Shown here in pieces: positions 45,787 through 54,410 of a stretch of DNA of 64,000 bases; within the stretch, counting starts at the first letter, position 1, and each line of letters starts with the position of its first letter. The translations under genes and the position numbers were made by a program. This DNA is from Alphaproteobacteria bacterium. Its GTDB lineage: Bacteria; Pseudomonadota; Alphaproteobacteria; SHVP01. The stretch covers positions 42,981 through 106,980 of the forward strand of contig VGES01000005.1 in assembly GCA_016869765.1 (NCBI GenBank), given 5' to 3'. The notes under the pieces are model-generated. The model saw nothing but the letters and a program-made list of their open reading frames with translations, made no database searches and was not told the origin of the DNA.

Positions 45787-48468
45787 TTGAGTATCCGAAA
45801 TCTCGAAGCCCTGTTTGCCCCGCGATCGATTGCCGTCATCGGGGCGTCGAATCGCGCGACCAGTGTCGGGGGCGTCGTTTTTCGCAACCTCGTTGCGGGC
45901 GGGTTCGCGGGTCCACTCCTGCCCGTCAACCCAAAGCAATCCGCCGTCGCCGGAGTTCTGGCCTACCCCAACGTCGAGCTGCTCCCGCTCGTTCCCGACC
46001 TCGCCGTCCTTTGTACGCCTGCCGCGACCGTGCCTGGATTGATCGCGGCGCTCGCGGCGCGTGGGACGCGGGCTGCCATCGTGTTGAGTGCAGGGCTCGA
46101 CCAGCCCGCATCGGATGGCCGGCCAATGGCGCTGCACATGCTGGAAGCCGCGCGTCCAACGCTGATGCGAGTTCTCGGTCCCAATTGCCTCGGCCTCAGC
46201 ATCCCGCCACGTGCCATCAACGCCACGTTCGCACACGCCCAGGCGCGACCCGGACCCTTGGCGTTCATCTCACAGTCCGGCGCCTTGTGCACGGCGGCCC
46301 TCGACATGGCCAACACGCGCGGCATCGGGTTCTCGGCGTTCGTCTCGCTCGGGAACAGCGCCGACATCGACGTCGCGGATTGTCTCGACTATCTCGCCAA
46401 CGACCCTGAGACGCGGGCAATCCTCCTCTATCTCGAAGCGATCAAGGCCCCGCGCAAGTTCATGTCGGCGGCGCGTGCCGCCGCCCGCAACAAGCCCGTG
46501 GTCGCGATCAAAGCGGGACGAGCCCAGGAAAGTGCGGCCGCGGCGTTCAGCCACACCGGCGCATTGGCCGGCACCGATGACGTGTACGACGCGGCGCTGA
46601 GGCGAGCGGGCGTGCTCCGCGTTTACGACACCCAGGAGCTGTTCGCTGCGGTCGAAACGCTGGCGCGTGCGGCGCCGATCGCGGGCGATCGACTGGCCAT
46701 TTTGACCAACGGCGGCGGTCCGGGGGTCATGGCGGCGGACGCCCTGATCACGGAAGGCGGACGGCTCGCGCCGTTGAGCGCCACGACCATCGCGGCGTTG
46801 AACGCCTGCCTGCCGGCAAACTGGTCCCGTGCCAACCCCGTGGACATCATCGGCGATGCCGACGGGGCCCGCTTCGGAGCGGCAATCGCCGCCCTCCGCG
46901 GCGAACCCGCCGCCGATGCTCTCTTGATCCTCCACGCGCCGACGGCAATCTCATCCAGCGAGGACGTGGCCCGTTCGGTCGTCGCCGCCATGGCCGGAGA
47001 ATCTCGACCCGTGCTCACGAACTGGCTGGGTGGACAGACCGAAGGGCGTGCGCGGCTGATCGCGGCCGAGGCCGGTCTGCCAGGCTATGACACGCCGGAA
47101 GAAGCGGTCCGGGCGTTTCTCCACCTGGTGAATCACAAGAGAAACCGCGACCTTCTCGCCCAGGTTCCGCCTGCAGCCGCCAGTCGGCTTGTTCGAGACC
47201 AGAAGCGGGTCCACGCGCTCGTCGTCAAAGCCCGAACGGCGGGACGCCTGGCCCTCGATGAACCGACGGCGAAAACCCTATTGACCGCCTATGGCATTCC
47301 AACGGTGCCGACGAGCATTGCGGCGAGTCCCGACGCCGCCGCGGCATTGGCGCAAGAATTCGGCTGCCCCGTGGCGCTCAAGATTCTCTCGCCTGACATC
47401 AGCCACAAGACCGATGTCGGCGGTGTGGTCCTCGATCTCGCGACGCCCGAGGATGTGCGTGCCGCGGCAGTCGCCATGTTGGCACGGGTGCGGCAACACG
47501 CGCTCCGTGCCCGCCTCGAAGGCTTCACCGTGCAGGCGATGGCGCGCCGGCCGCGCGCGATCGAGTTGATCGTCGGAGCGACGAGCGACCCGGTGTTCGG
47601 CCCCGTCGTGCTCTTCGGCCACGGCGGACGCGCCGTCGAAGTGTTGCGCGATCGCGCCGTTGCGCTTCCGCCCCTGAACGAGGTGCTCGCCCAATCGCTG
47701 ATCGATGAGACGCGCGTGTCGCGCCTGCTCGCCGGTTTTCGGGATCAACCGGCATCCGATCTAGCAGCGATACGCGCTGTTCTGATCAGCGTCGCGACGC
47801 TGATCCTCGATCATCCCGAAATCGTCGAGCTCGACATCAACCCGCTTTGGGCCGATGCACAGGGCGTGATGGCGCTCGATGCCCGCATCCGCCTCGCAGC
47901 CGAGGGTGCCGTTGTGATCCCCTCCGCAATCCGCCCCTATCCGGACGATCTCGAGGAAATCCTCAGCCTTCCTGGCGGCGGCACGGTGTTCGTACGGCCG
48001 ATACGTCCCGAAGACGAGCCGGCGCATGCGGAACTGCTTCGGGCGTTGGCCCCGGAAGACATTCGTGCTCGGTTCTTCGGCGCGGTCGGCCCGATGGCCC
48101 ATGATCAACTCGCGCGATATACCCAGATCGACTACGACCGCGAAATGGCGTTCATCGTCCTTGCGCAACGCTCCTCGACCGACACGCTTGCGGTCATTCG
48201 TGCGGTTTCTGACCCAGATCAGCGGCAAGCGGAGTTTGCCATCGTCGTTCGCCCCGATCGCAGGCGACGAGGTCTCGGCCGTGCTCTCCTCGCAAAGCTG
48301 ATCGCTTACGCGAACGCCCGTGGACTAGGTGAATTGTTCGGTCTCACCCGTCCGGAGAATCGCGCCATGATCAGCCTGACAAAAGCCCTCGGCTTCACGG
48401 TCCAACGTTCGGGCGACGACATGCTCATGTCGCTCAAGCTCCGCTCGACTCAAAGCAAAGGGAGCTGA
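45787..48468 (+). CDS. ADP-forming acyl-CoA synthetase with GNAT domain (Pat/PatZ type)
   Basis: A multi-domain protein of 893 residues. Order: CoA-binding domain (SIAVIGASNRATSVGG, about 10-130), succinyl-CoA-ligase-like domain with the catalytic histidine in AAFSHTGALAGTDDVYDAA (about 255), an ATP-grasp domain (about 470-690, FGCPVALKILSPDISHKTDVGGVVLDL) and a GNAT acetyltransferase (about 730-890). This matches PatZ, which acetylates lysines of central enzymes, or ADP-forming acetyl-CoA synthetase. The start is a TTG with GGGAGCGC upstream. The 3' end overlaps the convergent radical SAM gene by 19 bp. Confidence 0.88.
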   Translation: MSIRNLEALFAPRSIAVIGASNRATSVGGVVFRNLVAGGFAGPLLPVNPKQSAVAGVLAYPNVELLPLVPDLAVLCTPAATVPGLIAALAARGTRAAIVLSAGLDQPASDGRPMALHMLEAARPTLMRVLGPNCLGLSIPPRAINATFAHAQARPGPLAFISQSGALCTAALDMANTRGIGFSAFVSLGNSADIDVADCLDYLANDPETRAILLYLEAIKAPRKFMSAARAAARNKPVVAIKAGRAQESAAAAFSHTGALAGTDDVYDAALRRAGVLRVYDTQELFAAVETLARAAPIAGDRLAILTNGGGPGVMAADALITEGGRLAPLSATTIAALNACLPANWSRANPVDIIGDADGARFGAAIAALRGEPAADALLILHAPTAISSSEDVARSVVAAMAGESRPVLTNWLGGQTEGRARLIAAEAGLPGYDTPEEAVRAFLHLVNHKRNRDLLAQVPPAAASRLVRDQKRVHALVVKARTAGRLALDEPTAKTLLTAYGIPTVPTSIAASPDAAAALAQEFGCPVALKILSPDISHKTDVGGVVLDLATPEDVRAAAVAMLARVRQHALRARLEGFTVQAMARRPRAIELIVGATSDPVFGPVVLFGHGGRAVEVLRDRAVALPPLNEVLAQSLIDETRVSRLLAGFRDQPASDLAAIRAVLISVATLILDHPEIVELDINPLWADAQGVMALDARIRLAAEGAVVIPSAIRPYPDDLEEILSLPGGGTVFVRPIRPEDEPAHAELLRALAPEDIRARFFGAVGPMAHDQLARYTQIDYDREMAFIVLAQRSSTDTLAVIRAVSDPDQRQAEFAIVVRPDRRRRGLGRALLAKLIAYANARGLGELFGLTRPENRAMISLTKALGFTVQRSGDDMLMSLKLRSTQSKGS

Positions 48469-49571
48469 TCCCCGGAGGCCGGTGGAGGCAGGAACAGGTC
48501 ATGCCGCGGTTGCGCCAGGCTGCCAAATCCAAGATTGGCGGACGCCTGGCGAAAGCGCTGCGCTATCAGATCGGCGTAGGGCCCCTGTCCGCGCATCCGT
48601 CGGCCGAACGTTGGATCGTTGAGGCGTCCGCCACGCGCTTCGCGGATGTGGCGGAGCACGCGTTGGGCGCGGTCGGGGACCTGTTCTTGCAGCCATTCTT
48701 GAAAGAGGTCCTTGATCTCGTGCGGCAGACGCAACAACACGTACGCCGCGCCGCGCGCACCGGCTTCTGATGCTGCCGCGAGGATGCGCTCGATTTCGTG
48801 ATCGTTGAGTGAGGGGATCACCGGCGCCACCATGACGCCGACCGGAACGCCGGCCGCCGCCAGGGCACGGATCGCGCCGAGGCGACGCAGCGGTGTGGCG
48901 GCGCGCGGTTCCATCCGTCGCGCGAGCGCCGCATCGAGCGTGGTGACCGAAATTGCGACCCGCACCAATCGCAGTTCGGCAAGCGCCGCCAAGACATCGA
49001 TGTCGCGTGTGATGAGCGCGGACTTGGTCACGATCCCGACCGGGTGTCGGAACGCCAGGAGCACTTGCAGGATCTCCCGCGTGATCCGCATCCGTTTCTC
49101 GATCGGCTGGTAAGGGTCGGTGTTGGTTCCTAAGGCAATCAGGCGACACCGATATCCCGGTGCTCGCAACTCCTGGGCGACCAGCGTCGCCGCATTCGGC
49201 TTGGCAAAGAGCCGCGACTCGAAATCCAAGCCAGGCGACAGTCCCAAATAGGCGTGGGTTGGCCGGGCAAAACAATAGATGCAGCCGTGCTCGCAACCAC
49301 GGTAGGGGTTGATCGACTGATCGAAGGGAATGTCGGGCGAGTCGTTCCTGGCGATGATCGTCCGAGTCGTGTCGATCGCGACCGTGGTGCGCAGAGGGTC
49401 CGGCTCGTCCTCGGGCTGGTGATAATCGAAGGCGTTATCGCCCAACACCCGGCTTTCTTTCTCGAACCGCCCTGACCGGTTTGTTATGGCCCCCCGACCG
49501 CGGCGGCTGTCGGGGTGGGGAGCCGCATCCCGAGGGGTGGTCGGTGAGGGACGAGCGGCGCGGGGGGCCAT
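48450..49571 (-). CDS. Radical SAM protein, PA0069/SplB-like
   Basis: The 373-residue protein has the radical SAM cluster C93-x3-C97-x2-C100 in INPYRGCEHGCIYCFARPTH, followed by a TIM-barrel with IALGTNTDPYQPIEK. It begins with GRGAITNRSGRFE, the signature of the PA0069 family distantly related to spore photoproduct lyase. AGGAG lies 7 nt upstream. A LexA box 25 nt upstream of the ATG suggests SOS induction and hence a DNA-damage role; that is an inference. Confidence 0.88.
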   Translation of the reverse strand: MAPRAARPSPTTPRDAAPHPDSRRGRGAITNRSGRFEKESRVLGDNAFDYHQPEDEPDPLRTTVAIDTTRTIIARNDSPDIPFDQSINPYRGCEHGCIYCFARPTHAYLGLSPGLDFESRLFAKPNAATLVAQELRAPGYRCRLIALGTNTDPYQPIEKRMRITREILQVLLAFRHPVGIVTKSALITRDIDVLAALAELRLVRVAISVTTLDAALARRMEPRAATPLRRLGAIRALAAAGVPVGVMVAPVIPSLNDHEIERILAAASEAGARGAAYVLLRLPHEIKDLFQEWLQEQVPDRAQRVLRHIREARGGRLNDPTFGRRMRGQGPYADLIAQRFRQASANLGFGSLAQPRHDLFLPPPASGDQLPLL

Positions 49572-49586
49572 CAGCGACTCCTATCG

Positions 49587-49610
49587 TTATTACGGGAACA
49601 AATCAAGAAC
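49587..49610 (-). promoter_or_regulatory. LexA (SOS) box and -10 element upstream of the radical SAM gene
   Basis: GAAC (49596-49599), seven bases and GAAC (49607-49610) form the direct-repeat LexA box of alphaproteobacteria. On the minus strand a TAATAA -10 element (49592-49587) abuts it, so bound LexA would cover the promoter. The box is 25 nt upstream of the radical SAM ATG and 55 nt upstream of the divergent glycosyltransferase. A looser GTTC-N2-GTTC pair lies at 49624-49633. Confidence 0.65.
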
Positions 49611-49665
49611 AAAATAGGAAAATGTTCCTGTTCCCCGCACGTGGAATTGGCGCTACGCAGCGCGC

Positions 49666-50361
49666 ATGTCAGACATGGATCGCTCGCTGGTGAGCGTAAT
49701 CATTCCGACGCTCGACGCGGAACGCACGGTCGGGGCGGCGGTCGCGAGTCTGCAGGGGTGTGGCGGCATCGTCGGCGAGGTGATCGTGGTCGACGGCGGC
49801 TCGGCGGACCGCACAACCGAGATCGCCGCAAGTTCGGGTGCGCGCGTGATCCGTGTCGCTCGCGGGCGCGGCCGGCAGCTGGATGCCGGAGCGTACGCGG
49901 CGTCAGGACCGTGGCTGCTTTTTCTCCACGCGGACACGCGCCTGGACGAGGCCGCCCGCCAGTCGATGATCGGGTACGTCGCCGTTTCAGAAAACCAACG
50001 TGTGGCCGCGAGTTTTGCGCTCGCCTTCGACGAGCGACACGAAACGCTCGTCAACATCGGCCGGGCGGCGAACTGGCGAACCAGGACGTTGTCCCTGCCC
50101 TACGGCGACCAGGGCCTCCTCATCCACCGCGACCTATACAATCGTGTCGGCGGTTTCCGTCCGCTGCCTTTGATGGAAGACGTGGATCTCGTCCTCCGGC
50201 TTGGGCGGCACCGTCTGACGATGCTCGCCGGTCAGGCGATTACGTCTGGTCGACGCTTCGTGGGCCGCGGTCGCCGCCGCAGCGCCCGAAACATTCTCTG
50301 CCTATCGTTGTTCCTCATCGGCGTACCGCTCGCCACGGTCCGCTGGGTTTACTACCGATGA
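49666..50361 (+). CDS. Glycosyltransferase family 2 (rSAM/selenodomain-associated, type 2)
   Basis: The 231-residue protein starts MSDMDRSLVSVIIPTLDAERTVGAAVASL and has EVIVVDGGSADRTTEIA and HADTRLD, the GT-A fold of the TIGR04283 group. The group commonly occurs next to a TIGR04282 partner, as here. Acceptor and product are not known. The stop overlaps the next start (ATGA at 50358-50361). Confidence 0.88.
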   Translation: MSDMDRSLVSVIIPTLDAERTVGAAVASLQGCGGIVGEVIVVDGGSADRTTEIAASSGARVIRVARGRGRQLDAGAYAASGPWLLFLHADTRLDEAARQSMIGYVAVSENQRVAASFALAFDERHETLVNIGRAANWRTRTLSLPYGDQGLLIHRDLYNRVGGFRPLPLMEDVDLVLRLGRHRLTMLAGQAITSGRRFVGRGRRRSARNILCLSLFLIGVPLATVRWVYYR

Positions 50362-50963
50362 CCACGAAACGCCGGCTGGTGGTCTTCTTGCGGGCTCCGC
50401 AACGTGGCGCGGTGAAAACCAGACTCGCACGCGGTATCGGGGCTGCGGCTGCCTGGCGCTTTTATCGCGACACCACGCGGGCGGTATTGAGGCGCGTCGC
50501 GACACCGCGTTGGCAAACCTGGCTGGCGGTGACGCCCGATTCCTTTGCCCGCCGCGGCCGGTTCTGGGACGTGCGCGCTGGCCGATTCGGGCAGGGCCGG
50601 GGTGACCTGGGACGCCGTATGGCCGCTCCGGCCTTTCGCTGGCCAGGCGCCGAGATCGTAATCGTGGGGAGCGACATTCCGGGGATCGAACAGCGGCACA
50701 TTGCTGAGGCATTTGCCGCCCTCGAGAACCATGACGTCGTTTTCGGGCCCGCCACGGACGGCGGCTATTGGCTCGTCGGTTTTGCCCGGCGCTGGTCTAG
50801 GCCGTCGGCCATGCGCCGTCTTTTCCGCGACGTCCGCTGGTCGAGCGATCAGGCCCTGGCGGACACCTGTCGCAACGCGGTCGGGGCACGGGTTGCGCTG
50901 GTCACGACCCTGAGCGATGTCGATACGATCGAGGACTTCGCGGCGTGGCGGCGCCCCGGCTAA
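50358..50963 (+). CDS. Glycosyltransferase/nucleotidyltransferase-like protein, TIGR04282 family
   Basis: The 201-residue protein begins MTTKRRLVVFLRAPQRGAVKTRLARGIG and contains IVIVGSDIPGIEQRHIAEAF and FGPATDGGYWLVG, matching the DUF2064/TIGR04282 group that travels with TIGR04283 glycosyltransferases, sometimes in arsenosugar loci. No arsenic genes are visible here. The frame is open upstream inside the GT2 gene, but ATG 50358 overlaps its stop. Confidence 0.85.
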   Translation: MTTKRRLVVFLRAPQRGAVKTRLARGIGAAAAWRFYRDTTRAVLRRVATPRWQTWLAVTPDSFARRGRFWDVRAGRFGQGRGDLGRRMAAPAFRWPGAEIVIVGSDIPGIEQRHIAEAFAALENHDVVFGPATDGGYWLVGFARRWSRPSAMRRLFRDVRWSSDQALADTCRNAVGARVALVTTLSDVDTIEDFAAWRRPG

Positions 50964-51505
50964 CTTGCCTTTCGGCGCAAGTGTTCCTGAAGCCGTGGCA
51001 TGAGCTCGACGAAGTTGCAGGGCATGAAACGGTAGTCGAGTTGATAGCGGAGAATCTCGTCCCAACCGTCACGACATGCTCCAGGAGAACCCGGGAGCGC
51101 AAACAGATAGGTGCCGCCGGCGACTCCAGCCGTTGCGCGTGACTGAATCGTCGCGGACGCGATCTTCTGATAGCTGATCCAACGGAACAGCTCGCCGAAG
51201 CCTTCGATCTTCTTCTCGTAGACCGCCTCGAACGCTTCCGGGGTCACGTCGCGACCCGTGACGCCGGTTCCGCCCGTCGCAATGACGACCTCGATGCCCG
51301 GATCGGCGATCCACCGACGAAGCTGATCGATGATTTCGCTGGTCTCGTCACGCACCAGGGCACGCGCAGCCAAGCGATGTCCAGCAGCGGTGAGACGATC
51401 GACCAACGTCTGTCCCGACTTGTCGTCGGCGGGCGTGCGGGTGTCGGAAACGGTGAGAACGGCGATGTTGACGGGAACGAAGGTGCGCTTTTCGTCGATT
51501 GGCAT
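50960..51505 (-). CDS. moaB: Molybdenum cofactor biosynthesis protein B
   Basis: Molybdopterin adenylyltransferase-like protein of 181 residues in the MoaB/MogA family. It shows [35 protein letters not shown] and [20 protein letters not shown] 51505 gives the usual start [21 protein letters not shown]; the longer upstream frame overlaps the transglycosylase gene. Only 2 nt separate it from the upstream transglycosylase gene. Confidence 0.92.
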   Translation of the reverse strand: MPIDEKRTFVPVNIAVLTVSDTRTPADDKSGQTLVDRLTAAGHRLAARALVRDETSEIIDQLRRWIADPGIEVVIATGGTGVTGRDVTPEAFEAVYEKKIEGFGELFRWISYQKIASATIQSRATAGVAGGTYLFALPGSPGACRDGWDEILRYQLDYRFMPCNFVELMPRLQEHLRRKAS

Positions 51506-51507
51506 GA

Positions 51508-53505
51508 CTACCTCCGCGGGCGATTCGGTGCCGGTTGGCGCTCGTCCTGGGAATTGTAGCCCGGTGCGAGGCCGCCCGCTGCCTCGTTGAGCGAGGACAG
51601 GTCCTGGCCCAATCTCATGCGGTAGATCCAGTAGTTGGCGAGGACGCGCTCGATGAAAAGCCGGGTCTCGCGGGCCGGCAAACTCTCGATCACCATCAGC
51701 GGATCGTCGGTTTCGGGCAATCGTCGCAGCCATTTGTTGAGGTTGCCGGGCCCGGCGTTGTAGGCGGCTGCGAGGTGGTAGAGGTTGCCTTTGACGAGTT
51801 CATCGTCGAGCAGCAACGTCAGATAGCGCTGACCCAGGTCGAGGTTGATCTCGGGCTCGTAGAGATCGTTGCGGCGGCCGTCGCGCAAGCCGCGATCGCC
51901 GGCGACGAAGCTCGCGGTCGCGGGCATGAGTTGCATCAGACCGCGCGCGCCCACCGGGCTGCGCGCAAACGCATTGAACTCCGACTCCTGGCGAATGAAC
52001 GCGAACACCAAGGCACGGTCCAACGAATAGCCGTTGATCAGCGGCCATTTGGGGACCGGGTAAGCGGCGGTGGCGTGGAACCGGTCCCCGGGCTCGAAGA
52101 GCACCCGGGCGAGCTTGACCGTGACCCCGGCCAGCCCGAGCCGGTCGGCGATGGCGAGGAGCAATTCCGCCGAGGCCCGATCCGAGCCGTTCAGCATCTG
52201 GCGCAATTCTCGCTCGGCCAGCGGGGTTTGCCCGACCTCGGCCAGGGCGATCGCCCGTTGCATGTGGCCGTTGGCCAGCAGGGCGCGCGCACGACCGTCG
52301 TCGATTGGCGGGACCTCCCAGGGAATCGCGGGATCTTCGCCGAGTTGCGCGCTCGCAAGCAGACCGTAGAACGTGCGGGGCGACTTCGCCGCGACGTCGA
52401 GCCATCGGGTCACCTGTTCGGGCCGGCGCGTCACCATGTTGGCGCGTGCTGCCCAGTAGGCGCCCGCCGACGTGTTCCAGTCGGAGGCGCTAGCGGATTC
52501 GCCGAGCGCCTCGAAGTGATGACGTGCCTCGGTGTAACGACCCAAACGCCAAGCGGCCAGCCCGGCGATCCAATCGGCGATATCGACGAAGCGACGTGAG
52601 CGATCGGCGGCGCGAGATGACCAGTTGAACGCGGATTCGAACAGACCAGCGTAGAACATTCGAGCGCCGAGGTCGGCCGCGAGCTGATCGAACTCGACAG
52701 GGTCGAGCGTCCGTCTCCCGCGCTCGTTCGTCAGCTCGCGTTCGGCGGCGACAAAGTTCGAATCGGTGAGGAGCCGCCGGATCCGCAGCTGGGTTGCCGC
52801 CACCTCACGCGCTTGTGCCGGGTTCCGGCTCACCGGGGAACGGTAGGGCGGCGTCGGCGGGGGCGGGGTGAGGTCGAGAGGTTCCCCTTCATCATCGGCG
52901 GACGGTTCGATCTGGTTCACGACCGGCCGCGTCGGCGGCCTTTCGCCTTTGGGCTGGCGACTCACTGCCAGACGATAGATGCGCGGGGCTTCGTGATGAT
53001 CGCTGTAGCGACGCAGCCACTCCGCCAAATCGGCATAGCTGGTGCGTGGACTTTTCGGGTGCAGGTAACGAATCGCCTGGATGTGACCGACGAGAATTGG
53101 GTTCTCGAGCGACGTCAGGGTCCGGTCGATGCCGCCCAATTCACCATCGCGCACACGGTTGAACGCCGTGCGATAGCGCGCAACGTCGGCGCTCGAGAGG
53201 ACGGAGAACGTGTCACGCGGCGGGCCCGCGGCCGGCGGCGGTGATGCCGCTGGCCGAGCCGTTGACGGGCTGGTCGGCGCCGGATTCGTTGCGCGCGGTT
53301 GGGCCGCCGCCGGGGCTGGGTTGGCTCGCGCTGGCGCTGGCGCCGCGACCGGTGGTTTGGGCTTTGGTAGCGGGACGGGTGGTCTGCGCTCCGCAGTGAC
53401 CCCGCTGGCCGCGGCAAAGATGACCGAGGCGCTCAGAGCCAGGCCGGTCAGGCGCCGCACAACTCGGCCTCTATGGAACGCTCTGGTCACCGGAGGTCTC
53501 TGCAC
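51508..53505 (-). CDS. Soluble lytic murein transglycosylase
   Basis: Peptidoglycan lyase of 665 residues, similar in design to Slt70. A signal peptide (about residues 20-38) is followed by a Pro/Ala-rich linker (about 40-95), an alpha-superhelical domain and the C-terminal lysozyme-like domain with catalytic glutamate in FIRQESEFNAFARSPVGARGLMQLMPATA. It lies 13 nt after the uracil-DNA glycosylase gene on the same strand. Confidence 0.92.
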   Translation of the reverse strand: MQRPPVTRAFHRGRVVRRLTGLALSASVIFAAASGVTAERRPPVPLPKPKPPVAAPAPARANPAPAAAQPRATNPAPTSPSTARPAASPPPAAGPPRDTFSVLSSADVARYRTAFNRVRDGELGGIDRTLTSLENPILVGHIQAIRYLHPKSPRTSYADLAEWLRRYSDHHEAPRIYRLAVSRQPKGERPPTRPVVNQIEPSADDEGEPLDLTPPPPTPPYRSPVSRNPAQAREVAATQLRIRRLLTDSNFVAAERELTNERGRRTLDPVEFDQLAADLGARMFYAGLFESAFNWSSRAADRSRRFVDIADWIAGLAAWRLGRYTEARHHFEALGESASASDWNTSAGAYWAARANMVTRRPEQVTRWLDVAAKSPRTFYGLLASAQLGEDPAIPWEVPPIDDGRARALLANGHMQRAIALAEVGQTPLAERELRQMLNGSDRASAELLLAIADRLGLAGVTVKLARVLFEPGDRFHATAAYPVPKWPLINGYSLDRALVFAFIRQESEFNAFARSPVGARGLMQLMPATASFVAGDRGLRDGRRNDLYEPEINLDLGQRYLTLLLDDELVKGNLYHLAAAYNAGPGNLNKWLRRLPETDDPLMVIESLPARETRLFIERVLANYWIYRMRLGQDLSSLNEAAGGLAPGYNSQDERQPAPNRPRR

Positions 53506-53518
53506 ACGTTCGGGTTCG

Positions 53519-54313
53519 CTATTCGCAAGCCTGGCGGAGCCGTTTCTGGATCGCCAAGAGATCTTGCCAAGCCTGGCGCTTCAACGCCGGTTGCCGAAGC
53601 AGATACGCCGGATGGTAAATGCAATAGGCGGGGACGCGGTCGCGGTAGCTCAGCCAGCGCCCCCGCAGCTTGGTAATCCCTTCGCTGCGATCGAGGAGGG
53701 CCGCCGCGGCCGTCCCGCCGACCAACACGAGAAGCCGAGGGGCCACCAGTTCGATGTGGCGTTCGATGAACGGCAGCAGAATCATGACTTCGGCCGGGGT
53801 CGGCCTGCGATTGCCGGGCGGTCGCCACGTCAACATGTTGGTGATGTAGGCGCTTTCGCGGTCACGGCCGATCGCTTGGAGCATGCGATCGAGGAGCTTG
53901 CCGCTCACACCGACGAACGGCCGGCCTTCACGATCTTCATCGGCGCCCGGCGCCTCTCCGATCAGCATGAGGCCCGAGGCCGGATTGCCGTCACCGAAGA
54001 CCAGGTTTTTTGCGGTGCGCTTGAGCGAACATCCCTCGAAGGCGAGCAGGGCCTGGCGAAGGTCGGTCAAACTCTGACACCCCTGCGCCAGCGCCCGGGC
54101 GCTGTTGCGGGCCGTTTCGGGATCGTCCAGGGCGGTGTCGCCCCCGGCGGGCACGAGGCGCGGCGGTGCCGAGGGTGGCGCGATGGTTGGCGGCGGCGGT
54201 GAGGCCGCGGGCGCGGTCAGGCCATAGCGGGCCACGGGCTGATCGCCGATGGCTTCGTCTGCGCCTGCTTCGAAGAGCCATCGTAGCGCCACCAGGGCCG
54301 CACCGCTGTCCAT
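53519..54313 (-). CDS. Uracil-DNA glycosylase, family-4-like
   Basis: The 264-residue protein has motif [25 protein letters not shown], the [13 protein letters not shown] loop and motif [19 protein letters not shown] of family-4 uracil-DNA glycosylases. Of the four cysteines that hold the 4Fe-4S cluster in the classic enzyme, only one is present (in [18 protein letters not shown]); the others are Phe, Trp and Leu or similar. The first about 70 residues are Pro/Ala-rich and variable. It is divergent from the ETF-QO gene. Confidence 0.85.
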   Translation of the reverse strand: MDSGAALVALRWLFEAGADEAIGDQPVARYGLTAPAASPPPPTIAPPSAPPRLVPAGGDTALDDPETARNSARALAQGCQSLTDLRQALLAFEGCSLKRTAKNLVFGDGNPASGLMLIGEAPGADEDREGRPFVGVSGKLLDRMLQAIGRDRESAYITNMLTWRPPGNRRPTPAEVMILLPFIERHIELVAPRLLVLVGGTAAAALLDRSEGITKLRGRWLSYRDRVPAYCIYHPAYLLRQPALKRQAWQDLLAIQKRLRQACE

Positions 54314-54351
54314 GGTCGAATGCTACCACAGCCACCGCGGGAGCCAATGAA

Positions 54352-54380
54352 TTGACCCCCAAAGGCCGAGCAGGCATAAC
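54352..54380 (+). promoter_or_regulatory. Sigma70-like promoter of the ETF-QO gene
   Basis: TTGACC (54352-54357) and CATAAC (54375-54380) are 17 nt apart, ending 30 nt before the ATG. Matches are 5 of 6 and 4 of 6. Confidence 0.5.
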
Positions 54381-54410
54381 CAAAAGCTCTCGGCCACCCG
54401 GGGCAACACG

